DNA from: CAVVAE01 sp963746185
Lineage (GTDB): Bacteria; Actinomycetota; Actinomycetes; Propionibacteriales; Nocardioidaceae
Direction: 5' to 3'
DNA length: 64,000 bases
NCBI GenBank assembly: GCA_963746185.1
Contig: CAVVAE010000001.1
Location: 706,316-770,315 of the forward strand
Shown: positions 1 through 9,131 of the stretch, piece after piece
Position numbering within the stretch: the stretch's first letter is position 1
How the letters are laid out: the number at the start of each line of letters is the position of its first letter
The notes under the pieces: model-generated
What the model saw: the letters and a program-made list of their open reading frames with translations, nothing else
Databases searched by the model: none
Told to the model about the DNA's origin: nothing
Made by a program: the position numbers and the translations under genes

Positions 1-2
1 CC

Positions 3-1130
3 AAGCAGGTGGCCTCGCACTGGGGCGGGACCCGCAACGGGACGATCGTCCACTGGCCGAACGGGATCGAGGAGAGCGGTGGTTTGCGCTCACAGTTCAC
101 GCATGTGATCGATGTCGCGCCAACGATCCTCGAGGCAGCCGGGCTACCTGAACCGACGATGGTCAATGGCGTGCTGCAGTCGCCCATGGAGGGCACCAGC
201 ATGGTGTACACCTTCGGCGACTCGGCGCCAGCAGAGGAACGCCATGATCTGCAGTACTTCGAGATGTTCGGCAACCGTGGCATCTACCACAAGGGCTGGA
301 GCGCGGTCACGAAACACCGGACGCCGTGGCTCATGGTTGGCCATGAACCCCCGGCGTTCGACGACGACGTCTGGGAGCTCTACGACGGCAACGGCGGCGA
401 CTATAGCCAGGCTCGCGACCTCGCGGCTGACAATCCGGAGATGCTCGCCAAGCTTCAACGTCTCTGGCTCATGGAGGCCACCAAGTACAACGTGCTTCCG
501 ATGGACGACCGTCTCGTCGAGCGGGCTGTGCCGGAGATTGCGGGTCGCCCGACACTGATCCAGGGGAACTCCCAGCTGTTCTTCCCAGGGATGGGACGTC
601 TCTCCGAGAACAGCGTGGTCAGCATCAAGAACAAGTCGTTCTCCGTCACCACAGAAGTCGATATCCCCGAGGACGGAGCCAACGGCGTGATCATCGCCCA
701 GGGCGGCCGGTTCGGTGGCTGGGCGCTCTACGTCAAGGACGGCAAGGCCAAGTTCGTCTACAACGTCCTCGGCATCCAGGAATTCACAGTTGAAGCCGAC
801 TCACCGATCCCGACCGGCGTGCACCAGGTGCGGATGGAGTTCGCCTATGACGGCGGCGGTCTCGCCAAGGGAGGCGACGTCACGCTCTACCACGACGGCA
901 CAGCCGCGGGCACGGGACGCGTCGAAGCCACCCAACCGATGATCTTCTCCGCTGACGAGACCACCGATATCGGTTACGAGTCCGGCACCACCGTCACGCC
1001 TGATTACGACGCGAAGAGCAGTCACTTCACCGGCAAGATCCATTGGGTGCAGCTCGATCTCGGCGACGACGACCACGACCACTTCATCGACCCAGAGGAA
1101 CGGCTTCGCGTCGCTATGGCCAGGCAGTAG
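3..1130 (+). CDS. Arylsulfatase, C-terminal part (5' end outside window)
   Basis: C-terminal ~375 residues of a large type I sulfatase, which hydrolyses sulfate esters using a formylglycine that would lie upstream of this window. The reading frame is open at the left edge. The visible start carries the conserved Lys-His segment KQVASHWGGTRNGTIVHWP, seen near the end of the catalytic domain in large bacterial arylsulfatases. It is followed by 'VIDVAPTILEAAG' and 'DDDVWELYD', also typical of the family. The last ~190 residues look like the beta-rich C-terminal domain of these ~750-800-residue enzymes. The active-site Cys motif and any signal peptide cannot be seen, so localisation and activity are inferred from the family. 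Confidence 0.88.
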   Translation, partial: KQVASHWGGTRNGTIVHWPNGIEESGGLRSQFTHVIDVAPTILEAAGLPEPTMVNGVLQSPMEGTSMVYTFGDSAPAEERHDLQYFEMFGNRGIYHKGWSAVTKHRTPWLMVGHEPPAFDDDVWELYDGNGGDYSQARDLAADNPEMLAKLQRLWLMEATKYNVLPMDDRLVERAVPEIAGRPTLIQGNSQLFFPGMGRLSENSVVSIKNKSFSVTTEVDIPEDGANGVIIAQGGRFGGWALYVKDGKAKFVYNVLGIQEFTVEADSPIPTGVHQVRMEFAYDGGGLAKGGDVTLYHDGTAAGTGRVEATQPMIFSADETTDIGYESGTTVTPDYDAKSSHFTGKIHWVQLDLGDDDHDHFIDPEERLRVAMARQ

Positions 1131-1148
1131 GTCGAAGCAAGCGGCCCT

Positions 1149-1167
1149 CTCACCCTGTTTAGGTGAG
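1149..1167 (+). terminator. Weak hairpin after the arylsulfatase gene
   Basis: CTCACC and GGTGAG form a 6-bp stem with a 7-base loop, 18 bases after the sulfatase stop and just before the next gene's ribosome binding site. There is no T-tract. It could be a weak terminator or a structure near the start of the next message. Confidence 0.25.
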
Positions 1168-1182
1168 GCGGAGAGGACGACG

Positions 1183-3270
1183 GTGCAGGAGCCTCGACCC
1201 ACAGTGGAGAACACGCGAGTACGTTTCCGTCCCCGGAGCGGCGATGTCGTGCGACTGCTCCTGTCGTGGCTCGCCGCGACTGTCGCGTTGGCGATCACCG
1301 GTGCGATCATGTCGGGCTTGTCCGCTGACCATTTCCGCGACTATGCGCTGGCGGCCGTGGTAGCCAGTCTCGTCGGCGCCATTGTGCGGCCGGTCATGGT
1401 CGCAGTTGCGTCTCGCATCGGCTGGATCGCAGTGCTGGCGCTAGCGATTGTCGGTCAGGCTGTCATCCTGCAGGTGGCCCTCGAACTCGTCCCAGGGATC
1501 CGGACCGACTCGTTCGGTGCCTCGCTGGCCGCGGCATGGATCGCGTCGATCGTCGCAACGTTGTTGTCGTGGCTCACGTCCGCCGGAACCGATGAGGCGT
1601 TCACCTCCACGTTGGTGAGACGCGGTCGCAGGCGTCGTCCTCAGCTCGACGACCCCGATGTCGACGGGGTGCTGTTCGTTCAGCTCGACGGCGTTCCGCT
1701 TCCGGTGATGCGATGGGCCCTTCAGTCCGGACTGTTGCCGACGATCACCCGCTGGCTCAGAGACGACTCGCATCGCCTCGAGGAGTGGACAGCGCAGCTC
1801 CCGTGCACGACGCCGGCCAGTCAACTCGGCCTGCTCCACGGGACCCTCGACGGGATCCCCGCGTTTCGCTGGTATGACCGAGAACTAGGCCGGGTGCTGG
1901 TGGCCAACAGGCCGCCTGACGCCGCTCTCATCGAGGCGCGCGCCAGTGACGGAAGAGGCCTTCTCGCAGACAATGGGGTCTCCGTGTCAAACATCTTCAC
2001 TGGCGACGCCCACCGCACCGCGATGACGATGAGCCGGCTGTCGGCGTCGCGCGGATCACCGCAAACCCGTCGGGCCGTCGCCTGGTATCTGGCGCGACCG
2101 GATGGGTTTGCCAGAAGCCTGGCGCGCACCGTCGCGGAAATCGTTAAGGAGCGTTTTCAAAGCGCGCGCCAGCGGCGACGGGACGTCCGACCGCGGGTGC
2201 ATCGAGGCTGGACGTTTGCTGTTCTACGGGCGTTCAGTAACGGCGTGCTCCGGGACCTCAACACTGCAGTGGTGAGCGACGAGATGCTGCGTGGCACGCG
2301 GTCCATCTATGTGGACTACGTCGACTACGACGAGATCGCTCATCACGCAGGTATGTTTCGACCGGAGTCGCTCGCAGCGTTGGAAGGCATTGACTCCGTG
2401 CTGCATTCTCTCGAGCAGGTCGCGAACGTCGCGCCCCGCCGTTACTGGATCATCCTCGTGTCCGATCACGGACAATCGCAGGGGCAGATCTTTTCCGATC
2501 GATACGGAGTCGATCTCGCGTCGCTGTGTGAATCCCTGACGGCGGAGTCCGTGGATTCCGTTCAGGAGCCCGTCGAAAGCTGGGGACGGGCTGGATCGCT
2601 GCTCGACGACATGTCGTCTGGCGATGGAGACCCTGCTGTCGTCGGAGCCGCGGCGCGGAAGGTACGCCGCGAGGTCGCAGCCAGCGCACCGCAGTCCACC
2701 GAGGATGGCCTCGTGGTCTTGGGATCGGGCAATCTGGGGCTCGTGTACGTGCCTGGCAAGACTCGGCTCACGCGCGAGGAGATCGATCGACGTTGGCCTG
2801 CGCTCATCCCTGGTCTGGTCGCGCATCCAGGAGTCGGGTTCGTCGTTGCCATGAGTGAGCACGGGCCACAGGTCATCGGCCCCAGCGGCGTGCGTTGGCT
2901 CGAGGACGGACGAGTGGACGGGGACGACCCGATGGCCGCATTCGCAGCGCACGGTCCGGAGAACTTCAGGCGGGCCATCTCGATGGGTCGCGCACCTGAC
3001 CTCTACGTCAACAGTCGGATCGACGAGGCGACGCTCGAGGTGGCGGCCTTCGAACCACTCGTCGGAAGTCATGGCGGGCTGGGCGGATGGCAAGACCGTG
3101 CCATCCTCGTCACCCCGACGGCCTTGCGTACCAACGCCACGCCGTTGCACGGCGCCGACGCGGTACACCGGGTCTTCGTCGATATGCTGCGGAGTCTCGG
3201 TCATCGCGCAGAGCTCGACGCCCCTTCGCAGGACGACCAGCTCCTCAACCCAACCCACCCGAAGGAGTAG
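1183..3270 (+). CDS. Membrane protein: holin-like N-terminus fused to alkaline-phosphatase-superfamily phosphodiesterase
   Basis: A 695-residue protein. Residues ~24-132 form about four hydrophobic segments resembling the small phage-holin-4-type membrane family. Residues ~160-640 are an alkaline-phosphatase/type I phosphodiesterase-nucleotide pyrophosphatase domain. Candidate metal ligands are D169 (QLDG), D383 and H387 (DYDEIAHHAG), D428-H429 (SDHG) and H630 (GSHGG), with Thr209/210 (CTTPAS) as the likely nucleophile. A GTG start is chosen because GAGAGGA lies five bases upstream. The domain layout implies a membrane-anchored phosphodiesterase; its substrate is unknown. The next gene encodes a free holin-like protein and starts four bases after this stop, so the two are probably co-translated. 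Confidence 0.85.
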   Translation: MQEPRPTVENTRVRFRPRSGDVVRLLLSWLAATVALAITGAIMSGLSADHFRDYALAAVVASLVGAIVRPVMVAVASRIGWIAVLALAIVGQAVILQVALELVPGIRTDSFGASLAAAWIASIVATLLSWLTSAGTDEAFTSTLVRRGRRRRPQLDDPDVDGVLFVQLDGVPLPVMRWALQSGLLPTITRWLRDDSHRLEEWTAQLPCTTPASQLGLLHGTLDGIPAFRWYDRELGRVLVANRPPDAALIEARASDGRGLLADNGVSVSNIFTGDAHRTAMTMSRLSASRGSPQTRRAVAWYLARPDGFARSLARTVAEIVKERFQSARQRRRDVRPRVHRGWTFAVLRAFSNGVLRDLNTAVVSDEMLRGTRSIYVDYVDYDEIAHHAGMFRPESLAALEGIDSVLHSLEQVANVAPRRYWIILVSDHGQSQGQIFSDRYGVDLASLCESLTAESVDSVQEPVESWGRAGSLLDDMSSGDGDPAVVGAAARKVRREVAASAPQSTEDGLVVLGSGNLGLVYVPGKTRLTREEIDRRWPALIPGLVAHPGVGFVVAMSEHGPQVIGPSGVRWLEDGRVDGDDPMAAFAAHGPENFRRAISMGRAPDLYVNSRIDEATLEVAAFEPLVGSHGGLGGWQDRAILVTPTALRTNATPLHGADAVHRVFVDMLRSLGHRAELDAPSQDDQLLNPTHPKE

Positions 3271-3273
3271 CGG

Positions 3274-3636
3274 ATGTTCAAGCAACTACTGGTCGTCTGG
3301 TTCGTGGTGGCCGTTGCCATCGGCCTCACTGCAGCGATCGTTCCCTCGGTTGAGATCGACGGTGGCTTCTTTGCGCTCCTCGGTGTAGCCGTGCTCTTCG
3401 GCCTCATCAACGCCTTGATTGGGCCGCTGATTCGTCTCGTTTCGATTCCGCTGACCCTGGTGACGTTCGGACTCTTTGCCCTGGTGATCAACGGCATCCT
3501 GTTGGCCATGACCGCTGGGCTGAGCGATGCCCTCGACGTGGGCGGATTCCTCGGAGTCATCGTGGCAGCGATTCTCATCTCGATTTTCACTAGTCTGTTC
3601 TCCCTCGTCGCTATGAAGGTCATCGGCGAGGAGTAG
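3274..3636 (+). CDS. Phage-holin-4-type small membrane protein
   Basis: A 120-residue, very hydrophobic protein with about four membrane segments, matching the Phage_holin_4_2-type family common in actinobacterial chromosomes. Typical family features are the N-terminal 'VVWFVVAVAIGLTAAIVPSVEIDGGF' type segment, 'LFGLINALIGPLIRL' and the central 'IPLTLVTFGLFALVINGILL'. The family name reflects similarity only: there is no endolysin or phage gene nearby. The ATG follows GAAGGAG that overlaps the end of the upstream phosphodiesterase gene, so translation is probably coupled. It resembles the N-terminal membrane part of that upstream protein. Length is normal for the family. Confidence 0.85.
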   Translation: MFKQLLVVWFVVAVAIGLTAAIVPSVEIDGGFFALLGVAVLFGLINALIGPLIRLVSIPLTLVTFGLFALVINGILLAMTAGLSDALDVGGFLGVIVAAILISIFTSLFSLVAMKVIGEE

Positions 3637-3642
3637 CCACCC

Positions 3643-3662
3643 TGGCGCCTGAGGAGGCGCCA
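3643..3662. terminator. Hairpin between convergent genes
   Basis: TGGCGCCT and AGGCGCCA form a perfect 8-bp stem with a GAGG loop. It fills the 26-base gap between two converging genes, so it probably acts in both directions. There is no T-tract, as is common in high-GC actinobacteria. Confidence 0.7.
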
Positions 3663-4442
3663 TCACTCCAGGTCGTTGATCGCGACCGATTCGCCGATGG
3701 CAAGGACGACAGGCCGGCAGTTCGGCGCCTCGAGACCGAGCCAGTGAGCGAACGTCGGCCCCGGGGAGTCCATCCACCCGCGCGGCCAGACTTCTCCCCC
3801 AGGGACGTGCAACGTTCCCCAATGCACCGGGATCGCGTAGCGCGCGCCGACCATTCGGCAAGCGATGGCGGCTTCGCGGGGTCCCATGTGGCCCTTCGAG
3901 AGTCGAGGAGCCCAACCGCCGACGGGCACGACCGCGACGTCAATCGCACCGCCGGCCGACGCTGGCAGGTCCTCCAAACCAGGGAAGAGTTCAGTGTCGC
4001 CGGCCACCCAGACGATTCCCGACAACCCTCTGACGAGGTGGCCGCTCGCCGCATTCGGTCGGTGCGGCATCGGTCGGGCCTGGTGCATGGCGGGGGCAAG
4101 CTTGACTCCGACAGTCTGGGCTTGGCCGACGTGCGTCCAGCTCGCGGCGTCGACGTCGAGACTCTTGAGTCCCCGACGACGACGAACCCAGTCGGCGTTC
4201 TCACGGGCGGTCAGGACGGGCGCACCGCGCACCCGACGTAGGGAGGCCAACTCAGCGTGGTCGTGATGGAGATGTGAGAGCAATACCGCGTCAGTGCCTG
4301 CCCAAGCATCCTCGTCGGGTCGGCTGCCGCGCCGACGCAGGATGCCGGCATTAGCTCGAAGAAGTGGGTCGGCGACTAAGCGGACGCCGTCCATGTCCAA
4401 CACCACTGTCGAGTGGCCGAGCCAGTTGATCTCAATTCCCAT
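3663..4442 (-). CDS. Metallo-beta-lactamase-fold hydrolase
   Basis: A 259-residue hydrolase of the UPF0173 / N-acyl-phosphatidylethanolamine phospholipase-like branch. The zinc motif H57-x-H59-x-D61-H62 (SHLHHDH) is intact. A further ligand region is seen at 'VWVAGDTELF', and a C-terminal His at 'AIPVHWGTLH'. The opening segment 'INWLGHSTVVLDMDGVRL' is typical of this branch. No signal peptide is visible, so it is probably cytoplasmic. It is a single gene ending at a bidirectional hairpin. The substrate cannot be inferred from the sequence. Confidence 0.88.
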   Translation of the reverse strand: MGIEINWLGHSTVVLDMDGVRLVADPLLRANAGILRRRGSRPDEDAWAGTDAVLLSHLHHDHAELASLRRVRGAPVLTARENADWVRRRRGLKSLDVDAASWTHVGQAQTVGVKLAPAMHQARPMPHRPNAASGHLVRGLSGIVWVAGDTELFPGLEDLPASAGGAIDVAVVPVGGWAPRLSKGHMGPREAAIACRMVGARYAIPVHWGTLHVPGGEVWPRGWMDSPGPTFAHWLGLEAPNCRPVVLAIGESVAINDLE

Positions 4443-4591
4443 GGCGACCCTTCACCTGTAGGTGTGCCCGAGCCGATGCGTCGCTCGCGCCTTCGTCCGC
4501 AGGATGCACGCACACCAATCTCACGGAGTCGTTGCCATACAGGCTCACCCATGCCGGGTGACCTGGCTGGTGCGTCCCCTACGCTGACGGG

Positions 4592-5098
4592 GTGAATGTG
4601 GCATCGCGCGGGTCCGCCGCAGCACGATGGATGGCACGCGCAGACCCCGCTGGGCTGCTGTATGGCGCTATCGTCTCCGCGGCCGTGCTGGCGACAGTCA
4701 GCCTCAAGGACGACGACGCCACACGTGTTGCCGTCACGACCGGGGTGTTCCTGATCGTCTACTGGATGGCAGACGTGTACATCCACGCGATATCGGTTCG
4801 TTTCGATGGAGACAGACACGTTCTTGCTCATCGAGTTCGAGCTGCCGCCGGACATGAAGCCAGCGTGCTCAAGGGCGGCGTGCCGGGAGTCGTGGTCTAC
4901 CTCCTCGCCTACGCACTGGTGGGAGACTCCTCGGATGCGGCCTTCGTGGCGCTGGCATTCTCCATTGTTCTGCTGATGGGCATCGGGTACCTCGGTGCCC
5001 ATCGAGCCGGCACCACAGGTCGCGCGGCGACCGTCGAGGCGGTCGGCGCCGGACTCCTCGGCGTGGTGATCATTTCCGCGAAAGCTCTACTGCACTAG
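4592..5098 (+). CDS. Four-segment membrane protein, function unknown
   Basis: A 168-residue protein with about four predicted membrane segments: 'GLLYGAIVSAAVLATV', 'VTTGVFLIVYWMADVYI', 'GVVVYLLAYALVG' and 'FVALAFSIVLLMGIGYLGA', plus a hydrophobic C-terminus. A polar stretch, including 'DGDRHVLAHRVRAAAGHEAS', lies between segments two and three. I do not recognise the family with confidence. The GTG start has only a weak ribosome binding site, and the gene stands alone between divergent and convergent neighbours. Its hydrophobic pattern and codon use support a real gene. Confidence 0.6.
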   Translation: MNVASRGSAAARWMARADPAGLLYGAIVSAAVLATVSLKDDDATRVAVTTGVFLIVYWMADVYIHAISVRFDGDRHVLAHRVRAAAGHEASVLKGGVPGVVVYLLAYALVGDSSDAAFVALAFSIVLLMGIGYLGAHRAGTTGRAATVEAVGAGLLGVVIISAKALLH

Positions 5099-5170
5099 GA
5101 GTGAGTCCGGACAGCCCCGACCCTGGAACCATGGCTCGGCGACGCGTCCGCAGCAGTCGCTGTACCGCTG

Positions 5171-6340
5171 TCAGTCAGCGACGACGGCGTACCGGCTCTG
5201 TCCGGCGAGTCTCTCGAATGCGCCACCGACGCTCACACGTCCGTCGTGCGCACTCATCGCCAAGATGCCCGGAAAGACGTTGCCGCTGGTGGCGAGTCGC
5301 CGTGTCGACACAGCGCCGTTGCCAGCGTTCAACTGTGCGAACATGCGATGAGGACGCTTGGAAACCTTCGTGAAGTGCCCACCGATGAGCAGGTGTCCAC
5401 CACTCAGCTCGACAGCGTCGACGTCACCGGTTGTTCGCTTGGACCACTTGATGCCAGCGCCTTGACGCTTGTAAGCCGTTGCGTGCCCACCGCTTCCCGC
5501 GATCCCGGCGTACACCGTTTTCTTGCTGACGGCGAGGTCCTTGACGAAGCAGGCTTGGAGGCAGACCGGCTGCGGATGCCAGGAGCTCACGTTCCCGGTG
5601 GATTGCGAGATCTGGCCCAGGTACGTCCGGTTGTGGCCCACCAAAGTGTGGAAGGCGCCACCGACCAGGACTGAGCGTTTGGTGGTAGTAGCCCCGAGGG
5701 CGAAGATGCTGCCATCAGTGAAGCCTTGGCTCTGGCGCGGCCAGTTGGGACGCACGTTCGCACGCTTGTCGAGTGCAAACAGCTTGGAGCGTGTCAGGCT
5801 GCCGACCTGGTTGAAGTTCCCGCCGACGTACACCTCTCCACGCATCGCCAGGAGCGCTTGAACCGGTCCGTTCGTGTGGGCACGCCAGCTGGAGAGCCGA
5901 CCGTTACCGGCCTGGACTGCCCCCAGGTGTTGCCGGTTCTTGCCGTTGATCGTGGTGAAGTCTCCGCCGAGCACAAGTCGGCTGCCGTAGAGGGTGAGCG
6001 CCTGGACGCTGCGGTTGGGGCGGGGGGTGAACCCACTGATGAGCGCGCCGGTGTTCCTGTTGAATGCGGCGACGCGGAATCTCTTGACCTTCTTATGCGT
6101 CCTGCTGTTCACCAGTCGCGTGAAATCCCCGGCGATGAAGATCCGGGTCTTCGAGACGGCGATGGCGCGGACCGGCTTGTTGGGTCGCCAGTCCGCCTTG
6201 GCCACGGCGAGCGCAACGGATTGCGAAGGCTGACTGGTGGGCATGAGCGACGCCGTTCCAGCTGGAACGGGTCCGACGGCTGTGGACGCGACGACGGCGA
6301 GACAAGTCGCTCCGCAAGCGAGCCAATGAATTGAACGCAC
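5171..6340 (-). CDS. Secreted beta-propeller-like repeat protein
   Basis: A 389-residue exported protein with an N-terminal signal region ('ATCLAVVASTAVGPVPAG'). At least six degenerate repeats end in a G-G-x-F type strand: IFIAGDFTRL, LVLGGDFTTI, VYVGGNFNQV, VLVGGAFHTL, LLIGGHFTKV and VSVGGAFERL. The spacing of roughly 45-60 residues suggests a six-bladed propeller like the delta-60/Kelch-type repeats in actinobacterial exoproteins. No catalytic motif is visible, so a structural or ligand-binding role outside the cell is inferred. The GTG start sits close behind GGGAG. The gene is single and divergent from the sugar-kinase gene. Confidence 0.7.
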   Translation of the reverse strand: MRSIHWLACGATCLAVVASTAVGPVPAGTASLMPTSQPSQSVALAVAKADWRPNKPVRAIAVSKTRIFIAGDFTRLVNSRTHKKVKRFRVAAFNRNTGALISGFTPRPNRSVQALTLYGSRLVLGGDFTTINGKNRQHLGAVQAGNGRLSSWRAHTNGPVQALLAMRGEVYVGGNFNQVGSLTRSKLFALDKRANVRPNWPRQSQGFTDGSIFALGATTTKRSVLVGGAFHTLVGHNRTYLGQISQSTGNVSSWHPQPVCLQACFVKDLAVSKKTVYAGIAGSGGHATAYKRQGAGIKWSKRTTGDVDAVELSGGHLLIGGHFTKVSKRPHRMFAQLNAGNGAVSTRRLATSGNVFPGILAMSAHDGRVSVGGAFERLAGQSRYAVVAD

Positions 6341-6659
6341 GAGATCTCCCTGTAGTGAAAAAAGTTTCCCTCGTGAGGCTGGCCTGTTGAACCCCCCGGG
6401 TCCCGAATCATACGGGTGTCGATACCTGACTAATACTCCTTGCCCGGAATGATGCCAAGTAATCTCCCGTGGCTTCTTTCGGCTGTCGCCGCAAACCGTA
6501 TCTCACCTGGGCAGATGCCGCGGATGTTGTCCTGGTTGTGGCAGGCTGTCCCGCTCTCACGACTCTACGGCAGTAGCGAGGTACTTGTCATGAATTGCCA
6601 TAATCGGCGCGGACGCGGCAGGATGTTCGGGTTACGTCCATCCCGAGGTCAAGGATCGT
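6341..6659. other. Intergenic region between divergent genes
   Basis: 319 bases with no supported gene. The segment must hold promoters for the propeller-protein gene (leftward) and the sugar locus (rightward). It is locally AT-richer around 6341-6365 and 6580-6610 (TTGTCA at 6585-6590, CATAAT at 6599-6604). Those two hexamers are too close together to form a standard promoter pair, so I make no promoter call. Confidence 0.5.
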
Positions 6660-7622
6660 ATGACTGAGCGCTTCGACCTGCTTGTAGCCGGTCGCCCTTC
6701 AGTGGACTTGATGTTCACCGGCTTGCAGGAGTGGCCATCGCTCGGCAGAGACATCGAGGCATCCGGCCTCGGCGTATGCGCGGGTACGTCGTTCAACACG
6801 CCAGCAGCCGCCAACCGCGTGGGGCTGCGCGTTGCGTTGGCAGCAAACCTCGGCAACGACATGTGGAGCCGGATGATCCGCGATGAGTTCGAATTCGAGG
6901 GACTTTCCACCGAGTTCCTCGCGATCGACGAACACCCACTTCCCGGGGTCTCCGTAGCCATCAATCTCCACGGCGAGCGCGGATTTGTCACCCACTGGGC
7001 GGGCGATGAGGAGTACGGCGAACGCGCCGCCGCTCACGAGCTCACCTGCGCACGCACCGTCGACGCGCGGCATCTGCACGCGTACGTCGACCTGACACGC
7101 GACCTCGAGCAAGCTGCGCACGACAGAGGTATGACGATCTCGGTTGACTCATGGGGCGGGCCGGCCTGGGCGTCATCGCGTCCACTAGCCGAGGTTCTCG
7201 CACACGCCAACGTGCTCTTTGCCAACCAGGCTGAAGCCACCGCGATGACGGGAGAAACCGATGTGGTGCGGGCGCTCGATCGGCTAGGCGCCCATTGCGA
7301 CTGCGTCGTCATCAAGCGCGGTGGGACGGGCGCGGTTGGTCTCGCGGGTGGGCAGATGAAGGCTGTGCCGGCCGAGCCAGTGCAGTTCGTCGACAGCACC
7401 GGGGCTGGCGACTGCTTCAACGCCGGCTTTCTTGCCGGCTGGCTGAGTGGGCTTCCCCTGGAGGATTCGCTCACCCTCGGTGTCATCTGCGGAAGCGCTT
7501 CAGTGGGAGACTACGGCGGTTACCGCGGCTGCCCGGATGAGGCCACGTTGCGCGCAGTAGCCGCTGCTCGTGGCATCTCGCTCCCAGCATGGGGAGTCGT
7601 TTCGGAAGGAGACGCGACATGA
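6660..7622 (+). CDS. PfkB-family carbohydrate kinase
   Basis: A 320-residue ribokinase/PfkB-family sugar kinase. The C-terminal signature DSTGAGDCFNAGF carries the catalytic base D251 and the anion hole GAG. The substrate-binding N-terminal part is present ('AGRPSVDLMFTGL', 'GTSFNTPAAANRVG'). It transfers phosphate from ATP to a sugar hydroxyl in the cytoplasm. Its last bases overlap the GH4 gene start (ATGA), which implies a two-gene operon and a linked pathway. The specific sugar is unknown. Length is normal for the family. Confidence 0.88.
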   Translation: MTERFDLLVAGRPSVDLMFTGLQEWPSLGRDIEASGLGVCAGTSFNTPAAANRVGLRVALAANLGNDMWSRMIRDEFEFEGLSTEFLAIDEHPLPGVSVAINLHGERGFVTHWAGDEEYGERAAAHELTCARTVDARHLHAYVDLTRDLEQAAHDRGMTISVDSWGGPAWASSRPLAEVLAHANVLFANQAEATAMTGETDVVRALDRLGAHCDCVVIKRGGTGAVGLAGGQMKAVPAEPVQFVDSTGAGDCFNAGFLAGWLSGLPLEDSLTLGVICGSASVGDYGGYRGCPDEATLRAVAAARGISLPAWGVVSEGDAT

Positions 7623-8983
7623 AGATGACGCTGCTTGGTTCTGGTGTCCGGACGCCGTTCGTGCTGCGAGGGCTCGCTTCAGCACAGAACGATCTCGGGC
7701 TCGACGAAGTCGTGCTGCATGACACCGATCAAGAACGCCTGGAGCTGATGACCAAGCTCGGAGCTCACCTGTGCGAGGAGTGGGGTGCGAAGTTCACTCT
7801 CACGGCGGAGACCGACCCTCGCGCCGCGATCGCCGACGCACGGTTCGTCTTCTCGGCCATCCGTCCCGGCCAGGAGCACGCCCGCACGATTGACGAGGAA
7901 CTGCCTCTCACCCATGGTGTCCTCGGTCAGGAGACCACCGGTCCCGGTGGTTTCGCGATGGCGTTGCGAACGATCCCTGCGATGCTCGAGTACGCCCGGC
8001 TGATCGAGGAAGTCGCTCCCGATGCGTTGCTCGTGAACTTCACCAATCCTGTGGGGATCGTGATGCAGGCTTTGACCGACCACACGTCGGTTCGAGCCGT
8101 GGGAATCTGCGACGGTCCTATCTCGATGCAAGGGAGCGTCGCTCAGTTTCTCGGAGTCCCCCGCGAACAAGTGCACGCCGACTACTTCGGCCTGAACCAC
8201 TGCGGATGGATCCATCGCGTTCTCGTCGGCGGCCGCGACCAGCTGCCCGGACTGCTCGAGCGGTTCGAGGAGCTGCAGGCAGCCCAGGAGCAGTGGCAGA
8301 TCTTCGACGCCGACCTCGTGCGCTCCATCGGCATGCTCCCCATGGAGTATCTGTACTTCTACTACTACCGCGAGCAGGCCGTGGCGCGGATCCAGGCATC
8401 AGGAGGATCCCGCGGTCGCCAACTCGAAGACTTGAACGTCGCCCTCTGGCCGGCGATGCGCACCTGCATCGACAACAACGACACCGAGGGTGCGCGCGCT
8501 GCCTGGCAGCGGGCGATAGGTGAGCGCTATGCGACGTACTTCTCCCGGGAGCGCGGCGACACGATCGAGAGCGACACCAGCGAAGGCGCTGACGTGTTCG
8601 CCGGGGAAGGCTACGAAGGTGTCGCCACTGCCGTGATGGCCGCCGCTGTGCAAGGCTGGAAGGTGCCGCTGGTGCTCAACGTCGCCAATCGAGGAGCCAT
8701 CGCGGGGATGCGTGACGATGACGTGGTCGAGGTGACCTGCCTGGTGGACGGAAACGGCGCACACCCGATCGCCCAGGGCCGTGTCCCGGAGCCGGCGCTC
8801 GAGCTGATCAGGCAGGTCAAACTCTACGAGCGGCTGACCGTCACGGCCGCGGTTACTGGTTCGTACGACGCAGCGCTCGGCGCGTTGCTCGCGCATCCGC
8901 TCGTCGCTTCCTATCCCGCCGCCAAGGGCATTCTCGACGGCTATGTCGATGCGCTGCCGGGACTGCTTCCGCCTCTGAAGTAG
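7619..8983 (+). CDS. Glycoside hydrolase family 4 enzyme
   Basis: A 454-residue GH4 protein. This family cleaves glycosides by an NAD- and divalent-metal-dependent redox-elimination mechanism. The N-terminal dinucleotide fold begins 'MKMTLLGSGVRTPFV'. Family motifs are N140-F-T-N-P-V, C164 in GICDGP and H194 in GLNHCGW; the Cys and His are the expected metal ligands. The ATG at 7619 is preferred over an in-frame start 30 bases upstream because GAAGGAGA lies just before it and it overlaps the kinase stop by four bases. Resemblance is to 6-phospho-beta-glucosidase-type members. Coupling to a sugar kinase rather than a PTS is notable, and the true substrate is uncertain. Confidence 0.88.
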   Translation: MKMTLLGSGVRTPFVLRGLASAQNDLGLDEVVLHDTDQERLELMTKLGAHLCEEWGAKFTLTAETDPRAAIADARFVFSAIRPGQEHARTIDEELPLTHGVLGQETTGPGGFAMALRTIPAMLEYARLIEEVAPDALLVNFTNPVGIVMQALTDHTSVRAVGICDGPISMQGSVAQFLGVPREQVHADYFGLNHCGWIHRVLVGGRDQLPGLLERFEELQAAQEQWQIFDADLVRSIGMLPMEYLYFYYYREQAVARIQASGGSRGRQLEDLNVALWPAMRTCIDNNDTEGARAAWQRAIGERYATYFSRERGDTIESDTSEGADVFAGEGYEGVATAVMAAAVQGWKVPLVLNVANRGAIAGMRDDDVVEVTCLVDGNGAHPIAQGRVPEPALELIRQVKLYERLTVTAAVTGSYDAALGALLAHPLVASYPAAKGILDGYVDALPGLLPPLK

Positions 8984-8984
8984 T

Positions 8985-9046
8985 TGTTGCGATGTCCGAT
9001 TTACGCGGGTAGGTCAGGGGGCTGCGGTCGCGCATCTATCGCAACA
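8985..9046 (+). other. Widely spaced inverted repeat after the GH4 gene
   Basis: TGTTGCGAT (8985-8993) and ATCGCAACA (9038-9046) are exact reverse complements separated by 44 bases. They lie between the GH4 stop and the GH31 gene. The spacing is too long for a simple terminator; two operator half-sites or chance are the alternatives. Confidence 0.3.
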
Positions 9047-9131
9047 GAAGTACGTTTGTTATTGAGCCAAGAATGACACGTCATCAACCTTCGATGCCTC
9101 GTCCTGTCTTGGGCGAGACATCGCCGATGCG

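Noticed and set aside
1183..3636. Prophage remnant suggested by holin-like proteins
   Set aside because: No endolysin, structural or integrase genes are present. The holin-like family is common in actinobacterial chromosomes outside phages.
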